A stretch of DNA of 64,000 bases from Bordetella ansorpii (GCF_900078705.1 NZ_FKIF01000006.1:310001-374000); one strand, 5' to 3'; positions 40,790 to 50,126 are shown, counted from the stretch's first letter. Made by a program: numbers and translations. Notes: generated by a model not told the origin, from the letters alone.

Positions 40790-41557
40790 GTGTCCGCAGT
40801 CTCTCTCCCTTCCCGTTCGCCCGCCGATCCGTGCATCGTCTTTGACGGCCTGGCGCTGGCCTATCGCGACCACCTCGCCTTGCAGGGCCTGTCCGGCGCC
40901 GTGCAGCGCGGGTCATTGACGGCCATCGTCGGGCCGAACGGCTCGGGCAAGACCTCCCTGATGAAAAGCATCGCCGGCCTGCTGGGGCCGGCCTCGGGCC
41001 GCTGCGCCGTGTCGCCCGGCCTGCGCGTCGCGTATCAGCCGCAGTTGTCCGGGCTGGACCGCGCCTTTCCCGCCCGCGTCATCGACGTGGTGTCGCTGGG
41101 CCTGTGGCCGCGCCGCGGCCTGCTGGGCCGGCACCGCCAGGAAGACCGCCGGGCCATGCTGGCCGCGCTGGACACTGTCGGCATGGCCGGCCATGCGCAA
41201 CGGCCGATCGACACGCTGTCAGGCGGACAGCTGCAGCGCGCCCTCTTCGCGCGCACGCTGCTGCAGGACGCGGACCTGATCCTGCTGGACGAACCCTTCA
41301 GCGCCATCGACGAACGCACGGTGCGGGACCTGGTCGGCATCATCCGCCGCTGGCACGAGGAAGGCCGCACGGTGCTAGTGGTGGTGCACGACTTCGACCT
41401 GGTGCGGCGGCACTTTCCGGAAACCCTGCTGCTGGCGGGCTGCGTGGTCGGGTGGGGCGACACGCGGCACGTACTGACGCCCGAGAACATCCGGCGCGCC
41501 CGGCAGGGCCCTGCACAGGCGCCCGGGGCAGACGCCTGGCGCGAGGCGGCCCGGTGA
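40790..41557 (+). CDS. znuC: Zinc ABC transporter ATP-binding protein ZnuC
   Basis: A 255-residue ABC ATPase with Walker A GPNGSGKTSLMKSIAG, Q-loop near YQPQLSGLDRAFP, signature LSGGQLQRALFARTLL, Walker B DLILLDEPFSAID, and the H-loop in VVVHDFDLVRRHF. The GTG at 40790 is chosen; another GTG six codons upstream is possible, and neither has a strong ribosome site. Its stop overlaps the permease start (TGATG). The zinc assignment rests on the histidine-rich binding protein two genes on and on the upstream Zur-like palindrome. Confidence 0.9.
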   Translation: MSAVSLPSRSPADPCIVFDGLALAYRDHLALQGLSGAVQRGSLTAIVGPNGSGKTSLMKSIAGLLGPASGRCAVSPGLRVAYQPQLSGLDRAFPARVIDVVSLGLWPRRGLLGRHRQEDRRAMLAALDTVGMAGHAQRPIDTLSGGQLQRALFARTLLQDADLILLDEPFSAIDERTVRDLVGIIRRWHEEGRTVLVVVHDFDLVRRHFPETLLLAGCVVGWGDTRHVLTPENIRRARQGPAQAPGADAWREAAR

Positions 41558-42450
41558 TGGCCATGCTATACGACCTGGCCATCGCGCCCTTCGCCGATTT
41601 CGTCTTCATGCAGCGCGCGCTGTGGGGCGCCCTGCTGCTGGCCGTCAGCGCCTGCCCCATCGGCGTGTTCCTGATGCTGCGGCGCATGAGCCTGACGGGC
41701 GACGCGATGTCGCACGCGGTGCTGCCCGGCGCGGCGGTAGGTTTCCTCCTGTATGGCCTGGAGATCATTCCCATGACGCTCGGCGGCCTCGTGGCCGGCC
41801 TGCTGGTGGCCGCGGGCGCGGGCGCGGTGTCGCGCCTGACAGTGCAGAAAGAGGACGCCTCGATGGCGGCGTTCTACCTGATCTCGCTGGCGCTGGGCGT
41901 CCTGCTGGTGTCCATGCGAGGCTCCAGCGTGGACCTGATGCACGTGCTCTTCGGCGCCGTGCTGGCACTGGACAGCGAGGCGTTGTGGCTGATCCGCATC
42001 GTGGCCGCGGTCACCGTGGCGGGCCTGGCCGTGCTGTGGCGCGGGCTGGTGGCCGAATGCCTGGATCCGCTGTTCCTGCGCGGCGTGTCGCGGCTGGGTC
42101 CGTTCATCCATTTTGCCTTCCTGGGCCTGGTGGTGCTGAATCTCGTGGGCGGCTTCCAGGCGCTGGGCACGCTGCTGTCGGTGGGCCTGATGATGGTGCC
42201 GGCCGCCGCCGCCCGTTTCTGGACCACGCGCGTCGGCCCCATGTGCGTGCTGGCCGTGGGCATCGGCGCCGTCTCGTGCGTGGCCGGCCTGCTGCTGTCG
42301 TATCACGTCTCCCTGCCTTCCGGTCCGGCCATCGTGCTGTCGGCCGGCGTCATTTACCTGTTGTCGGTCGTCATCGGCACACGCGGCGCGCTGCTCGGGC
42401 GCGCCAGGCGTGCGCCGCGCGCGGCCGCCCGATCCCGGAGCCCTGCATGA
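41557..42450 (+). CDS. znuB: Zinc ABC transporter permease ZnuB
   Basis: A 297-residue membrane protein of the ABC-3 family with eight to nine hydrophobic segments. The family core is seen in LRRMSLTGDAMSHAVLPGAA near residues 40-60 and in GGFQALGTLLSVGLMMVPAA near 200. It forms the channel through which the ZnuA-bound zinc passes, powered by ZnuC. Its start shares one base with the znuC stop, and its stop overlaps the znuA start by 4 nt (ATGA). The C-terminus is basic and arginine-rich. Confidence 0.9.
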   Translation: MAMLYDLAIAPFADFVFMQRALWGALLLAVSACPIGVFLMLRRMSLTGDAMSHAVLPGAAVGFLLYGLEIIPMTLGGLVAGLLVAAGAGAVSRLTVQKEDASMAAFYLISLALGVLLVSMRGSSVDLMHVLFGAVLALDSEALWLIRIVAAVTVAGLAVLWRGLVAECLDPLFLRGVSRLGPFIHFAFLGLVVLNLVGGFQALGTLLSVGLMMVPAAAARFWTTRVGPMCVLAVGIGAVSCVAGLLLSYHVSLPSGPAIVLSAGVIYLLSVVIGTRGALLGRARRAPRAAARSRSPA

Positions 42451-43466
42451 AACTGAAAACCCTTGCCGCCGTACTGAGCCTGACGGCGGTGTCGGCGCTG
42501 GCCGCCGCGCCCGTATCCGCCAAGGAACTGAAGGTCGTGGCGACCTTCTCCATCATCGGCGATTTTGCCCGCCAGGTCGGCGGCGACCGCATCGCGCTGA
42601 CCACGCTGGTGCCCGCCGGCGGCGACGCGCACGTGTACGAACCCAAGCCGGCCGATGCGGCCGCCATCGGCCGCGCCGACGTGGTGCTGGCCAACGGCCT
42701 GCATTTCGAGGGCTTCCTGCAACGGCTGATCGACGCCAGCGCCAGCAAGGCGCAGGTCGCCACGCTGACCGATGGCGTGCAGGTGCTGCGCAACGCCGAG
42801 GAAGCGGGACACGACCACGACCATGACCATGACCATGACCACGATCACGATCACGGCAAGGGCGCGCACGAAGGGCACGAGGATCATGACGCGCATGCCG
42901 GACACGGCCACGAAGGCGGCCACCACCATCACGGCCCGAACGATCCGCACGCATGGCAGTCGATCGCCAACGCGCAGATCTACGTGAAGAACATCGCCGA
43001 CGCCTTCTGCAAAGCCGACCAGCAGGGCTGCGCCACCTACCGCGCCAACGCCGAGTCGTACACGAAGACGCTGCAGGCGCTGGATGCCGAAGTGAAAGCC
43101 GATGTCGCGCAGATCCCCGCGGACAAGCGCACCATCATCACCTCGCACGACGCCTTCGGGTATTACGCGAAGACCTATGGCTTCACGTTCCTGGCGCCGC
43201 AGGGCATCAGCACGGACTCGGAGGCCTCGGCCGCCGACGTGGCCAGACTGGTGAAGCAGATCAAGGACGAGAAGGCTGCCGCGCTGTTCACCGAGAACAT
43301 CAGCAACCCGCGCCTGATCCAGCAGATCGCCAACGAAACGGGACTGAAGCCGGGCGGCGAGCTGTACTCGGACGCCCTGTCGAAGGCCGGCGGCCCGGCC
43401 ACGACGTACGTGGACATGATGCGCCACAACACCGTGACGATCCGCGCGGCCATTCTGGGCAAGTAG
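42447..43466 (+). CDS. znuA: Zinc ABC transporter substrate-binding protein ZnuA
   Basis: A 339-residue periplasmic cluster A-I protein. The signal peptide ends at PVSAKE. The lobes have VATFSIIGDFARQVGGDR, GGDAHVYEPKPADAAAIGRA and, in the C-terminal lobe, ITSHDAFGYYAKTYGF. Between them is a long acidic, histidine-rich loop (about residues 120-170) with alternating His-Asp, then a GHGHEGGHHHHGPN stretch. This loop marks zinc-specific members. It delivers zinc to ZnuBC. A long terminator hairpin follows. Confidence 0.95.
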   Translation: MKLKTLAAVLSLTAVSALAAAPVSAKELKVVATFSIIGDFARQVGGDRIALTTLVPAGGDAHVYEPKPADAAAIGRADVVLANGLHFEGFLQRLIDASASKAQVATLTDGVQVLRNAEEAGHDHDHDHDHDHDHDHGKGAHEGHEDHDAHAGHGHEGGHHHHGPNDPHAWQSIANAQIYVKNIADAFCKADQQGCATYRANAESYTKTLQALDAEVKADVAQIPADKRTIITSHDAFGYYAKTYGFTFLAPQGISTDSEASAADVARLVKQIKDEKAAALFTENISNPRLIQQIANETGLKPGGELYSDALSKAGGPATTYVDMMRHNTVTIRAAILGK

Positions 43467-43486
43467 CGCGCCGAGCGTCCGATATC

Positions 43487-43525
43487 GGGCGCCGCCCCGG
43501 CCTGCAGCCGGCGCGGCGCCCTTTT
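43487..43525. terminator. Terminator between znuA and the fmdB-like gene
   Basis: GGGCGCCGC (43487-43495) pairs with GCGGCGCCC (43513-43521), with an inner CCGGC/GCCGG stem, and is followed by TTTT. It sits between two converging genes, partly touching the 3' end of the fmdB-like gene. Confidence 0.8.
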
Positions 43526-43857
43526 CAATGGCTGATCATCCACGGACGCGAGCCGGCGAACGCCTTGCTGCCGTCCGCCGCCGCGCGGGTGCGCCCATTC
43601 TTTTTTCCCCCCGAGCAGCAGCCGCAACTCATGCCGTGCCCGCCGCGCGTGCTGCGCGGCTCGTGCGCGCTGCGCTCGTTGGCGGACAACGCGCGGCGCA
43701 TGGCGCCGCCGATGACGCCCAGCGCCGGCGCGGTGCCGAGCGTGCGCGCCGCCGGCGCGCCGCACGCCGGGCAGTCCACCGGATCGTTGCGCCGCGCCAG
43801 CGGACGCAGCGCCGAGAACTCGCCGCACGTGCCGCAGCAATAGTCGTAGGTAGGCAT
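43525..43857 (-). CDS. fmdB: FmdB-type zinc-ribbon protein with cysteine-rich tail
   Basis: A 110-residue protein. Residues 1-45 are a FmdB_CxxC_SSSS zinc ribbon: MPTYDYCCGTCGEFSALRPL followed by DPVDCPACGAPAARTLG. The C-terminus adds MSCGCCSGGKKNGRTRAA, a second cysteine group not usual for the family. FmdB proteins were named from the Methylophilus formamidase operon, where a regulatory role was suggested. GGAG lies 8 nt before the ATG. It is the last gene of the amide/urea operon and follows fmdA by 14 nt. Confidence 0.82.
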   Translation of the reverse strand: MPTYDYCCGTCGEFSALRPLARRNDPVDCPACGAPAARTLGTAPALGVIGGAMRRALSANERSAHEPRSTRGGHGMSCGCCSGGKKNGRTRAAADGSKAFAGSRPWMISH

Positions 43858-43871
43858 GGCCGCGCTCCGGC

Positions 43872-45101
43872 TTACAGGTCGGGGGACAGCGGCATGTCCA
43901 CGCCGCCGCTGATGGCCTTGACGGGCCCGCTGGCCTGCGGCTGGATGTCGAACTCGAAGATCTCGGTCGGCAGCCACAGCGTGGCGCACGCGTTCGGGAT
44001 GTCGACCACGCCGCTGATGTGCCCCTGCACCGGCGCCGTGCCCAGGATCGAATACGCCTGCGCGCCCGAGTAGCCGAATTTCTTCAGGTACTCGATGGCG
44101 TTCAGGCACGCCTGCCGGTAGGCGATGTGCACGTCCAGGTAATGCTGGCCGCCGCCCTCGTCCACCGAGATGCCTTCGAAGATCAGGTAGTCCTTGTAGT
44201 TCGGCGTGATGGGGCTGGGCTTGAAGATGGGGTTGCGGATGCCGTACTTGGCCATCCCGCCCTTGATCAGGGACACGCGCATGTGGATCCAGCCCGCCAT
44301 CTCGATGGCGCCGCAGAACGTGATCTCGCCATCGCCCTGCGAGAAGTGCAGGTCGCCCACCGACAGGCCGCCGCCCGGCACGTACACCGGAAAGAACACG
44401 CGCGAGCCGCGCGACAGGTCCTTGATGTCGCAGTTGCCGCCGTGCTCGCGCGGCGGCACGGTGCGCGCGCCTTCGGCGGCGGCCTTGTCGCGCGCGGCGC
44501 CCTGCAGGCGGCCCATGTGCGCGGTCTTGGGCGCGGGCGGATTGGCCAGCGGCGGCACGCGTTCGGGGTTGGTGTCGATCAGCGCCTGTTCGCGCTTGTT
44601 CCAGGTGTCCAGCATGGCCTGGTCGGGCAGGCAGCCGATCAGGCCGGGGTGGATCAGGCCGGCGAAGTTCACGCCCGGGATGTGGCGCGACGAGGTGAAC
44701 ATGCCGTGGAAGTCCCAGATGGACTTCTGCGCCTGCGGGAAGTGCTCGGTCAGGAAACCGCCGCCATTCTTCTTGCTGAAGAAACCGTTGAACCCCCACA
44801 GGCTGTCGGGCTTGGCGCCTATGTCCAGGAAATCCACCACCAGCAGGTCGCCAGGCTCCGCGCCCTCCACCCCCACCGGGCCCGACAGGAAGTGCACGGT
44901 GGACAGGTCCACGTCGCGCACGTCGTCGGCACTGTCGTCGTTCTTGATCGCGCCGCCCGTCCAGTCGTAGGTCTCCAGCACGAAATCGTCGCCCGGCTTC
45001 ACCCACGCGGCGATGGGAATGTCGGGATGCCAGCGGTTGTGGATATTCTCGTTCTCGTACGGGGACTGCGACAGGTCGACCTTGATCAGGGTTTCGGGCA
45101 T
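43872..45101 (-). CDS. fmdA: Formamidase
   Basis: A 409-residue enzyme of the acetamidase/formamidase family that hydrolyses formamide to formate and ammonia. Family features are NRWHPDIPIAAWVKPGDDFV near the start, DLSTVHFLSGPVGVEGAEPG, FSQGDGEITFCGAIEMAG, and the ordered C-terminal region with VVDIPNACATLWLPTEIF. Length matches the family. AAGGAG lies 6 nt before the ATG, deciding against a start eleven codons upstream. It is placed downstream of five urt-like transporter genes, as in the Methylophilus fmd operon, so transported amides are its probable substrates. Confidence 0.93.
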   Translation of the reverse strand: MPETLIKVDLSQSPYENENIHNRWHPDIPIAAWVKPGDDFVLETYDWTGGAIKNDDSADDVRDVDLSTVHFLSGPVGVEGAEPGDLLVVDFLDIGAKPDSLWGFNGFFSKKNGGGFLTEHFPQAQKSIWDFHGMFTSSRHIPGVNFAGLIHPGLIGCLPDQAMLDTWNKREQALIDTNPERVPPLANPPAPKTAHMGRLQGAARDKAAAEGARTVPPREHGGNCDIKDLSRGSRVFFPVYVPGGGLSVGDLHFSQGDGEITFCGAIEMAGWIHMRVSLIKGGMAKYGIRNPIFKPSPITPNYKDYLIFEGISVDEGGGQHYLDVHIAYRQACLNAIEYLKKFGYSGAQAYSILGTAPVQGHISGVVDIPNACATLWLPTEIFEFDIQPQASGPVKAISGGVDMPLSPDL

Positions 45102-45158
45102 GACTCGCTCCTTCGGTTCTCGGGGGGAAAGCAACTGGGGCGCCGGGGACTGTCCGCG

Positions 45159-45851
45159 CTACACGGACAAATAGCGGCTGATGGTCTGTTCGTCGACGGC
45201 GTCGCGCGCATCCTCGTGCACGAAGCGCCCCTTGTCGATGACGATGAGGCGGTCGGCGATCTGCATGGTGAAGCTCAGCACCTGCTCGGACACCACGATG
45301 GCCAGGTCCTTGAGCTTGCGGATCTCCAGCAGGCTGCGGGCGATGTCCTTGATGATCGAGGGCTGGATGCCCTCGGTGGGCTCGTCCAGCATCAGCACCT
45401 TGGGTTGGGTGACCAGCGCGCGCGCGATCGCCAGCTGCTGCTGCTGGCCGCCGGACAGGTCGCCGCCGCGCCGCCGCCGCATGTCGTGCAACACCGGAAA
45501 CAACGCGTAGATGTCGTCGGGCACGGGATCGCGCAGCGCGCGGCCCGGCAGGCCGGTGCGGATGTTCTCTTCCACCGTCAGCGTGGGAAAGATCATGCGG
45601 CCCTGCGGCACGTAGGCGATGCCCGAGCGCACGCGCTGGAAGCTCTCCATGCCCGACAGGTCCACGCCATCCACCCGCACGGTGCCCTGCATGGCGGGCA
45701 GCACGCCCATCATGGTCTTGAACAGCGTGGTCTTGCCCATGCCGTTGCGGCCCATGACCGCGACGATCTCGCCGCGCGCCACCGTCAGGTCCACGCCATG
45801 GATCACGCGGCTCTGGCCGTAGCCCGACACCAGCCCCGATACGTTGAACAT
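45159..45851 (-). CDS. urtE: Urea/short-chain amide ABC transporter ATP-binding protein UrtE
   Basis: A 230-residue LivF-type ABC ATPase. Walker A is GRNGMGKTTLFKTMMG, the signature LSGGQQQQLAIARALV, and Walker B LMLDEPTEG. The motif EGIQPSIIKDIARSL is characteristic of UrtE. It energises uptake together with UrtD. It is the last of the five transporter genes and lies 57 nt before fmdA. In this operon it may serve amides as well as urea, as the fmd-encoded system of Methylophilus does. Confidence 0.92.
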   Translation of the reverse strand: MFNVSGLVSGYGQSRVIHGVDLTVARGEIVAVMGRNGMGKTTLFKTMMGVLPAMQGTVRVDGVDLSGMESFQRVRSGIAYVPQGRMIFPTLTVEENIRTGLPGRALRDPVPDDIYALFPVLHDMRRRRGGDLSGGQQQQLAIARALVTQPKVLMLDEPTEGIQPSIIKDIARSLLEIRKLKDLAIVVSEQVLSFTMQIADRLIVIDKGRFVHEDARDAVDEQTISRYLSV

Positions 45852-45873
45852 ATGCGCCTCTCGCGGTTGCGGA

Positions 45874-46647
45874 TCAATGACCCAGATAGACTTCGATGAC
45901 GCGCGGATCGGCCTGCACGCTATCCATGGAACCCTCGGCCAGCACCTTGCCCTGGTGCAGCACCGTGACCTTGTGGGCGATGTTCTTGACGAACTCCATG
46001 TCGTGCTCGATGACGATCATGGAACGGTCGCGGCTGATGCGGTTGAGCAGTTCGGCGGTCTTCTCGCGCTCGGACACGCTCATGCCCGCCACCGGTTCGT
46101 CCAGCATCATCAGCTCGGGCTCCTGCATCAGCAGCATGCCGATCTCCAGCCATTGCTTCTGGCCGTGCGACAACAGTTCGGCGGACTGGTCCAGCCTGTC
46201 CGCCAGGAAGATCTGCTCGGCCACCTGCTCGACCCGCTCGACCACGTCGGGGGTGCGCCGGAACGCCATCGCGCCGAACACGCTGCGGCCGCGTGGGAAC
46301 GACACTTCCAGGTTCTCGCGCACGCTCAGCGTCTCGTAGATGGACGGCGTCTGGAACTTGCGGCCCACGCCGGCCCGCACGATCTCGTGCTCGGCCATGC
46401 GGGTCAGCTCGGCGTCCTTGAAACGGATGGAGCCGCCGGTGGCCTTGGTGCGGCCGCAGATCAGGTCCAGCAAGGTCGTCTTGCCGGCGCCGTTGGGGCC
46501 GATCACCACGCGCAGCTCGCCGCGGTCCACGTACAGGTTCAGGTTGTCGACGGCGATGAAGCCGTTGAACGACACCGTCAGGCCCTCGACGTACAGCGCG
46601 AACTCCTGGGCGGGCGTGACCGCCTGGTTCATCAGGGGCGGATTCAT
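45874..46647 (-). CDS. urtD: Urea/short-chain amide ABC transporter ATP-binding protein UrtD
   Basis: A 257-residue LivG-type ABC ATPase. It has VSFNGFIAVDNLNLYVDRGE, Walker [17 protein letters not shown], the long GRKFQTPSIYETLSVRENLE typical of UrtD, the signature variant LSHGQKQWLEIGMLLM and Walker B MMLDEPVAGMS. The start overlaps the urtC stop by 4 nt (ATGA). A wider open frame extends far upstream through urtC but is out of frame with it and has no content. Confidence 0.93.
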   Translation of the reverse strand: MNPPLMNQAVTPAQEFALYVEGLTVSFNGFIAVDNLNLYVDRGELRVVIGPNGAGKTTLLDLICGRTKATGGSIRFKDAELTRMAEHEIVRAGVGRKFQTPSIYETLSVRENLEVSFPRGRSVFGAMAFRRTPDVVERVEQVAEQIFLADRLDQSAELLSHGQKQWLEIGMLLMQEPELMMLDEPVAGMSVSEREKTAELLNRISRDRSMIVIEHDMEFVKNIAHKVTVLHQGKVLAEGSMDSVQADPRVIEVYLGH

Positions 46648-47840
46648 GCGGCCTCCGTGGGGTTGGCGCCATTGACGTGCGGGGCGGCATGCGCGTTGGC
46701 CTGGGACGAGGCGGGCGGCGCCACGGCGGCCGGCGCGGCCGGCGCCGCCACCGGCGCCCTGGCCCGCGCAAGCCTGGGCCGCACATACTTGTCGTACAGA
46801 CCCGCCAGGCCGTTCGGGAACGCCATGACCACCGCGATGAACAGGCCGCCCATCAGGAACAGCCACAGTTGCGGGAAGCTCTCCGAGAAGTAGCTCTTGC
46901 CGAAATTGACCAGCAGCGTGCCGTACACCGCGCCCAGCAGCGACAGGCGTCCGCCCACCGCGGCGAAGATCACCATCTCGATGGACGGCACGATGCCCAC
47001 GAACGACGGCGACATGAAGCCCACCTGCAGCGTGAACATGGCGCCGCCGATGGCCGAGAACGCAGCGGCCACGCAGAACACGAACACCTTGAAGCTGGCC
47101 ACGTCGTAGCCCGAGAAACGCACGCGCTCTTCCTTGTCGCGCATGGCCACCAGCAGCTTGCCCAGCTTGGACGACAGCAGGAAGCGGCCGAACAGGATGC
47201 AGCCGAACAGCAGCGCGCCGTTGACGAAGTACAGGATGGTGCGCGCCGAGTCGGTGCGGATGTCCCAGCCCAGCAGCGTCTTCAGGTCGGTGATGCCGTT
47301 GACCCCGCCCGTCAGGCCCTGCTGGCCGATGATCAGCACCGACAGGATCAGCGCCACGGCCTGCGTCACGATGGCGAAGTAGGTGTCGCCCACGCGCCGC
47401 TTGAACATGGCCAGGCCCAGCACCAGCGCCAGCAGCGCCGGCACGATGGGCACGGCCAGCACCGTGAACAGGAAGCTCTTGAACGGCACCCAGAACCAGG
47501 GCAGCGCGGTGATCTGGTTCCAATCCATGAAGTCGGGAATGCCCGGCGTGGACTGGATCTTGGTGGCCTCGACCGTCGAGGCCTCCAGCTTCAGGAACAT
47601 CGCCATGCAATAGCCGCCCAGCCCGAAGAACACGCCCTGCCCCAGGCTGAGAATGCCCCCGTAACCCCAGCACAGCACCAGCCCGACCGCCACGAAGGCG
47701 TAGGTCAGGTACTTGCCGACCAGGTTCAGGCGAAAGCCGTCGAGCACCACCGGGAAGACCACGAAGATCAGCGCGGCCAGGATCGCCAGGCCCACCAGGC
47801 CCTGGCGTCCGCCCACCACATTTCTGTAGAACGTCTGCAT
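46644..47840 (-). CDS. urtC: Urea/short-chain amide ABC transporter permease UrtC
   Basis: A 398-residue permease of the LivM type. Ten hydrophobic segments are visible, with GYGGILSLGQGVFFGLGGYC near residue 60, the UrtC-typical insert around TKIQSTPGIPDFMDW, and GAMFTLQVGFMSPSFVGIVP near 270. The C-terminal 30 residues are alanine- and proline-rich and cytosolic. It pairs with UrtB to form the channel. It begins 16 nt after the urtB stop. Confidence 0.93.
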   Translation of the reverse strand: MQTFYRNVVGGRQGLVGLAILAALIFVVFPVVLDGFRLNLVGKYLTYAFVAVGLVLCWGYGGILSLGQGVFFGLGGYCMAMFLKLEASTVEATKIQSTPGIPDFMDWNQITALPWFWVPFKSFLFTVLAVPIVPALLALVLGLAMFKRRVGDTYFAIVTQAVALILSVLIIGQQGLTGGVNGITDLKTLLGWDIRTDSARTILYFVNGALLFGCILFGRFLLSSKLGKLLVAMRDKEERVRFSGYDVASFKVFVFCVAAAFSAIGGAMFTLQVGFMSPSFVGIVPSIEMVIFAAVGGRLSLLGAVYGTLLVNFGKSYFSESFPQLWLFLMGGLFIAVVMAFPNGLAGLYDKYVRPRLARARAPVAAPAAPAAVAPPASSQANAHAAPHVNGANPTEAA

Positions 47841-47856
47841 CCGAACCTCCGATGCC

Positions 47857-48774
47857 TTATTTGCGGACCTTGATGCTGAACAGCCCGCGCGGGCGCAGCA
47901 TCAGGATGACGACCACCGCGGACAAGGTCAGCACCTTGGCCATGGAACCGGTCATGAAGAACTCGGAAACGGACTGCGTCTGGGCAATGACGAACGCCGA
48001 GGCGATGGTGCCCAAGAGGCTGGCCGCGCCGCCGAAGACCACCGTCAGGAAGGTGTCGACGATGTACAGCGAGCCGCTGGTCGGGCCCGTGGAACCGATC
48101 GTGGTGAAGGCCGCGCCGGCGATGCCCGCGATGCCGCAGCCCAGCGCGAAGGTCAGCCGGTCGACCCGTTTGGTGTCGATGCCGACCGCGCCGCTCATCG
48201 TGCGGTTCTGCACCGTGGCGCGCACGTGCAGGCCCCAGGTGGAGCGGAACATCGCCAGCAGCAGCCCGCAGGTCAGCACCAGCGTGATGCTCATCACGAA
48301 CAGGCCGTTGATGGGGATGTCCACGCCCTCCAGCGGCTGCACGCTGCCCATCAGCCAGTCGGGCAGCGTGGGACTGACCTCGCGCGGACCGAAGATCGAG
48401 CGCAGCGCCTGCTGGATCACCAGCGACAGGCCCCAGGTGGCCAGCAGCGTGTCCAGCGGGCGGCGGTACAGGTGGCGGATCATCAGCCACTCGGCCAGCC
48501 AGCCCAGCGCGAAGGTCACCACGAAGGCCGCCACGATGGCGAAGAAGAAGTAGTACGGCATCAGGCCCGGCGCATACTGCTGCGTCAGTTCCGAGAACAG
48601 ATAGGTGGTGTAGGCGCCCACCGCCAGGAACTCGCCGTGGGCCATGTTGATGACGCCCATCTGGCCGAAGATCAGGGCCAGGCCCAGCGCCATCAGCAAG
48701 AGCACGCTGAAGACGGACAGGCCGTTGAAGCCCTGCATCAGCAGGATCGCGCCCAGGTCGGAAAAGGATTCCAT
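47857..48774 (-). CDS. urtB: Urea/short-chain amide ABC transporter permease UrtB
   Basis: A 305-residue permease of the LivH type. Conserved pieces are GQMGVINMAHGEFLAVGAYT near residue 40, then ATWGLSLVIQQALRSIFGPR and GIDTKRVDRLTFALGCGIAG, all UrtB-like, and VFGGAASLLGTIASAF near the end. The start (MESFSDLGAILLMQGFNG) is 89 nt after the urtA stop. It forms the membrane channel with UrtC. Confidence 0.93.
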   Translation of the reverse strand: MESFSDLGAILLMQGFNGLSVFSVLLLMALGLALIFGQMGVINMAHGEFLAVGAYTTYLFSELTQQYAPGLMPYYFFFAIVAAFVVTFALGWLAEWLMIRHLYRRPLDTLLATWGLSLVIQQALRSIFGPREVSPTLPDWLMGSVQPLEGVDIPINGLFVMSITLVLTCGLLLAMFRSTWGLHVRATVQNRTMSGAVGIDTKRVDRLTFALGCGIAGIAGAAFTTIGSTGPTSGSLYIVDTFLTVVFGGAASLLGTIASAFVIAQTQSVSEFFMTGSMAKVLTLSAVVVILMLRPRGLFSIKVRK

Positions 48775-48863
48775 GTGCTTGCCTCGTGCGGCGTTGCGGC
48801 GCGCGGCGCCGGTCGCGGGGCGGCATGCCGCCGCCCCGCGCGGAAGGGAACTTGCCCGGCGGA

Positions 48864-50126
48864 TTACTGGTAGCCCTTGGGGAACGGGTCCGGGCGGATC
48901 AGGTCGGCCGTCTCGTAGATCACGTCGAACTGGCCGTCGCGGCGGATCTTGCCGATGCGCGTCTTGCTCCACAGGTGATGGTTCGGATCGACCTTCACGT
49001 AGCCCTCGGGCGCCTCCTTGAACTCCAGGTTGGCGGACGCCGCCACCACCTTGTCCACGTCGAAGCTGCCGGCCTTCTCCACGGCCATCTTCCACAGCCA
49101 GGGCCCCAGGTAGGCGGCCTGCGTGACGTCGCCGATCACCGCGTTGGCGCCGTACTTGGCCTTGAAGGCCTCGACGAATTTCTTGTTGTTCGGGTTGTCC
49201 AGGCTCTGGAAGTACTTCATGCAAGACCAGAAGCCCTCGCAGTTCTCGCCGCCGATGCCCAACAGCTCGTCCTCGGTCACCGAGATCGTCAGCAGCTTCT
49301 GCTTGTCGCTGGTGACGCCGGCCGCCTTCAGCTGCTTGTAGAACGACACGTTGCTGCCGCCCACCACCACCGCGAACACCACGTCGGGTTTCTTCAGCTT
49401 GATCTTGTTGATCAGCGAGCCGAACTGCGTGTGGCCCAGCGGGTAATACTCTTCGCCCGCCACTTCGCCCTTGAGCACGTTCTCGATGTGCTTGCGCGCG
49501 ATCTTGTTCGAGGTGCGCGGCCAGATGTAGTCGGAACCGATCAGGTAGAAGCTCTTGGCCTTCTGCTCGCGGGCCAGCCAGTCCAGGCTGGACAGGATCT
49601 GCTGCGTGGCCTCCTGGCCGGTGTAGAACACGTTCTTGGACTGCTCCAGGCCTTCGTAGAAGGTCGGGTAGTACAGCAGGCCGTTCTCCTTCTCGAACAC
49701 CGGCAGCACCGCCTTGCGCGAGGCCGAGGTCCAGCAGCCGAACACAGTGGCGACCTTGTCGCTGACCAGCAGCTTGCGCGCCTTCTCCGCGAAGGTGGGC
49801 CAGTCGGACGCGCCGTCTTCCTGGATGATCTTGATCTTGCGGCCCAGGATGCCGCCCATCGCGTTGATCTGCTCGATGGCCAGGCGCTCGGACTGGATCG
49901 ATCCCGTTTCGCTGATGGCCATGGTGCCCGTGGCCGAATGCAGCTGCCCCACCGTGACTTCGGTGTCGGTGATCGCCAGGCCGGTGGTGTTGATCGCGGA
50001 CGTGGCGGGCGCGGCGGCGCGGCCCAGCATGGGAACGCCCAGCAGCGGCAGCGAGGCGAGCGCCATCGCCGCACGCCGGCGCGACAGCGAGGCGGGTTCT
50101 TGTTCTTGGATCGGATTGCGAGGCAT
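48864..50126 (-). CDS. urtA: Urea/short-chain amide ABC transporter substrate-binding protein UrtA/FmdD
   Basis: A 420-residue periplasmic binding protein of the Peripla_BP_5 type. The N-terminus has a twin-arginine-like signal (SRRRAAMALASLPLLGVPML). The mature part shows VTVGQLHSATGTMAISETGS, FGCWTSASRKAVLPVFEKEN and YYPTFYEGLEQSKNVFYTGQ, diagnostic of UrtA/FmdD/AmiC. AGGAG lies before the ATG. It starts the leftward operon, divergent from the transporter-kinase gene, with two inverted repeats in the 202-nt gap that probably control it. Confidence 0.93.
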   Translation of the reverse strand: MPRNPIQEQEPASLSRRRAAMALASLPLLGVPMLGRAAAPATSAINTTGLAITDTEVTVGQLHSATGTMAISETGSIQSERLAIEQINAMGGILGRKIKIIQEDGASDWPTFAEKARKLLVSDKVATVFGCWTSASRKAVLPVFEKENGLLYYPTFYEGLEQSKNVFYTGQEATQQILSSLDWLAREQKAKSFYLIGSDYIWPRTSNKIARKHIENVLKGEVAGEEYYPLGHTQFGSLINKIKLKKPDVVFAVVVGGSNVSFYKQLKAAGVTSDKQKLLTISVTEDELLGIGGENCEGFWSCMKYFQSLDNPNNKKFVEAFKAKYGANAVIGDVTQAAYLGPWLWKMAVEKAGSFDVDKVVAASANLEFKEAPEGYVKVDPNHHLWSKTRIGKIRRDGQFDVIYETADLIRPDPFPKGYQ

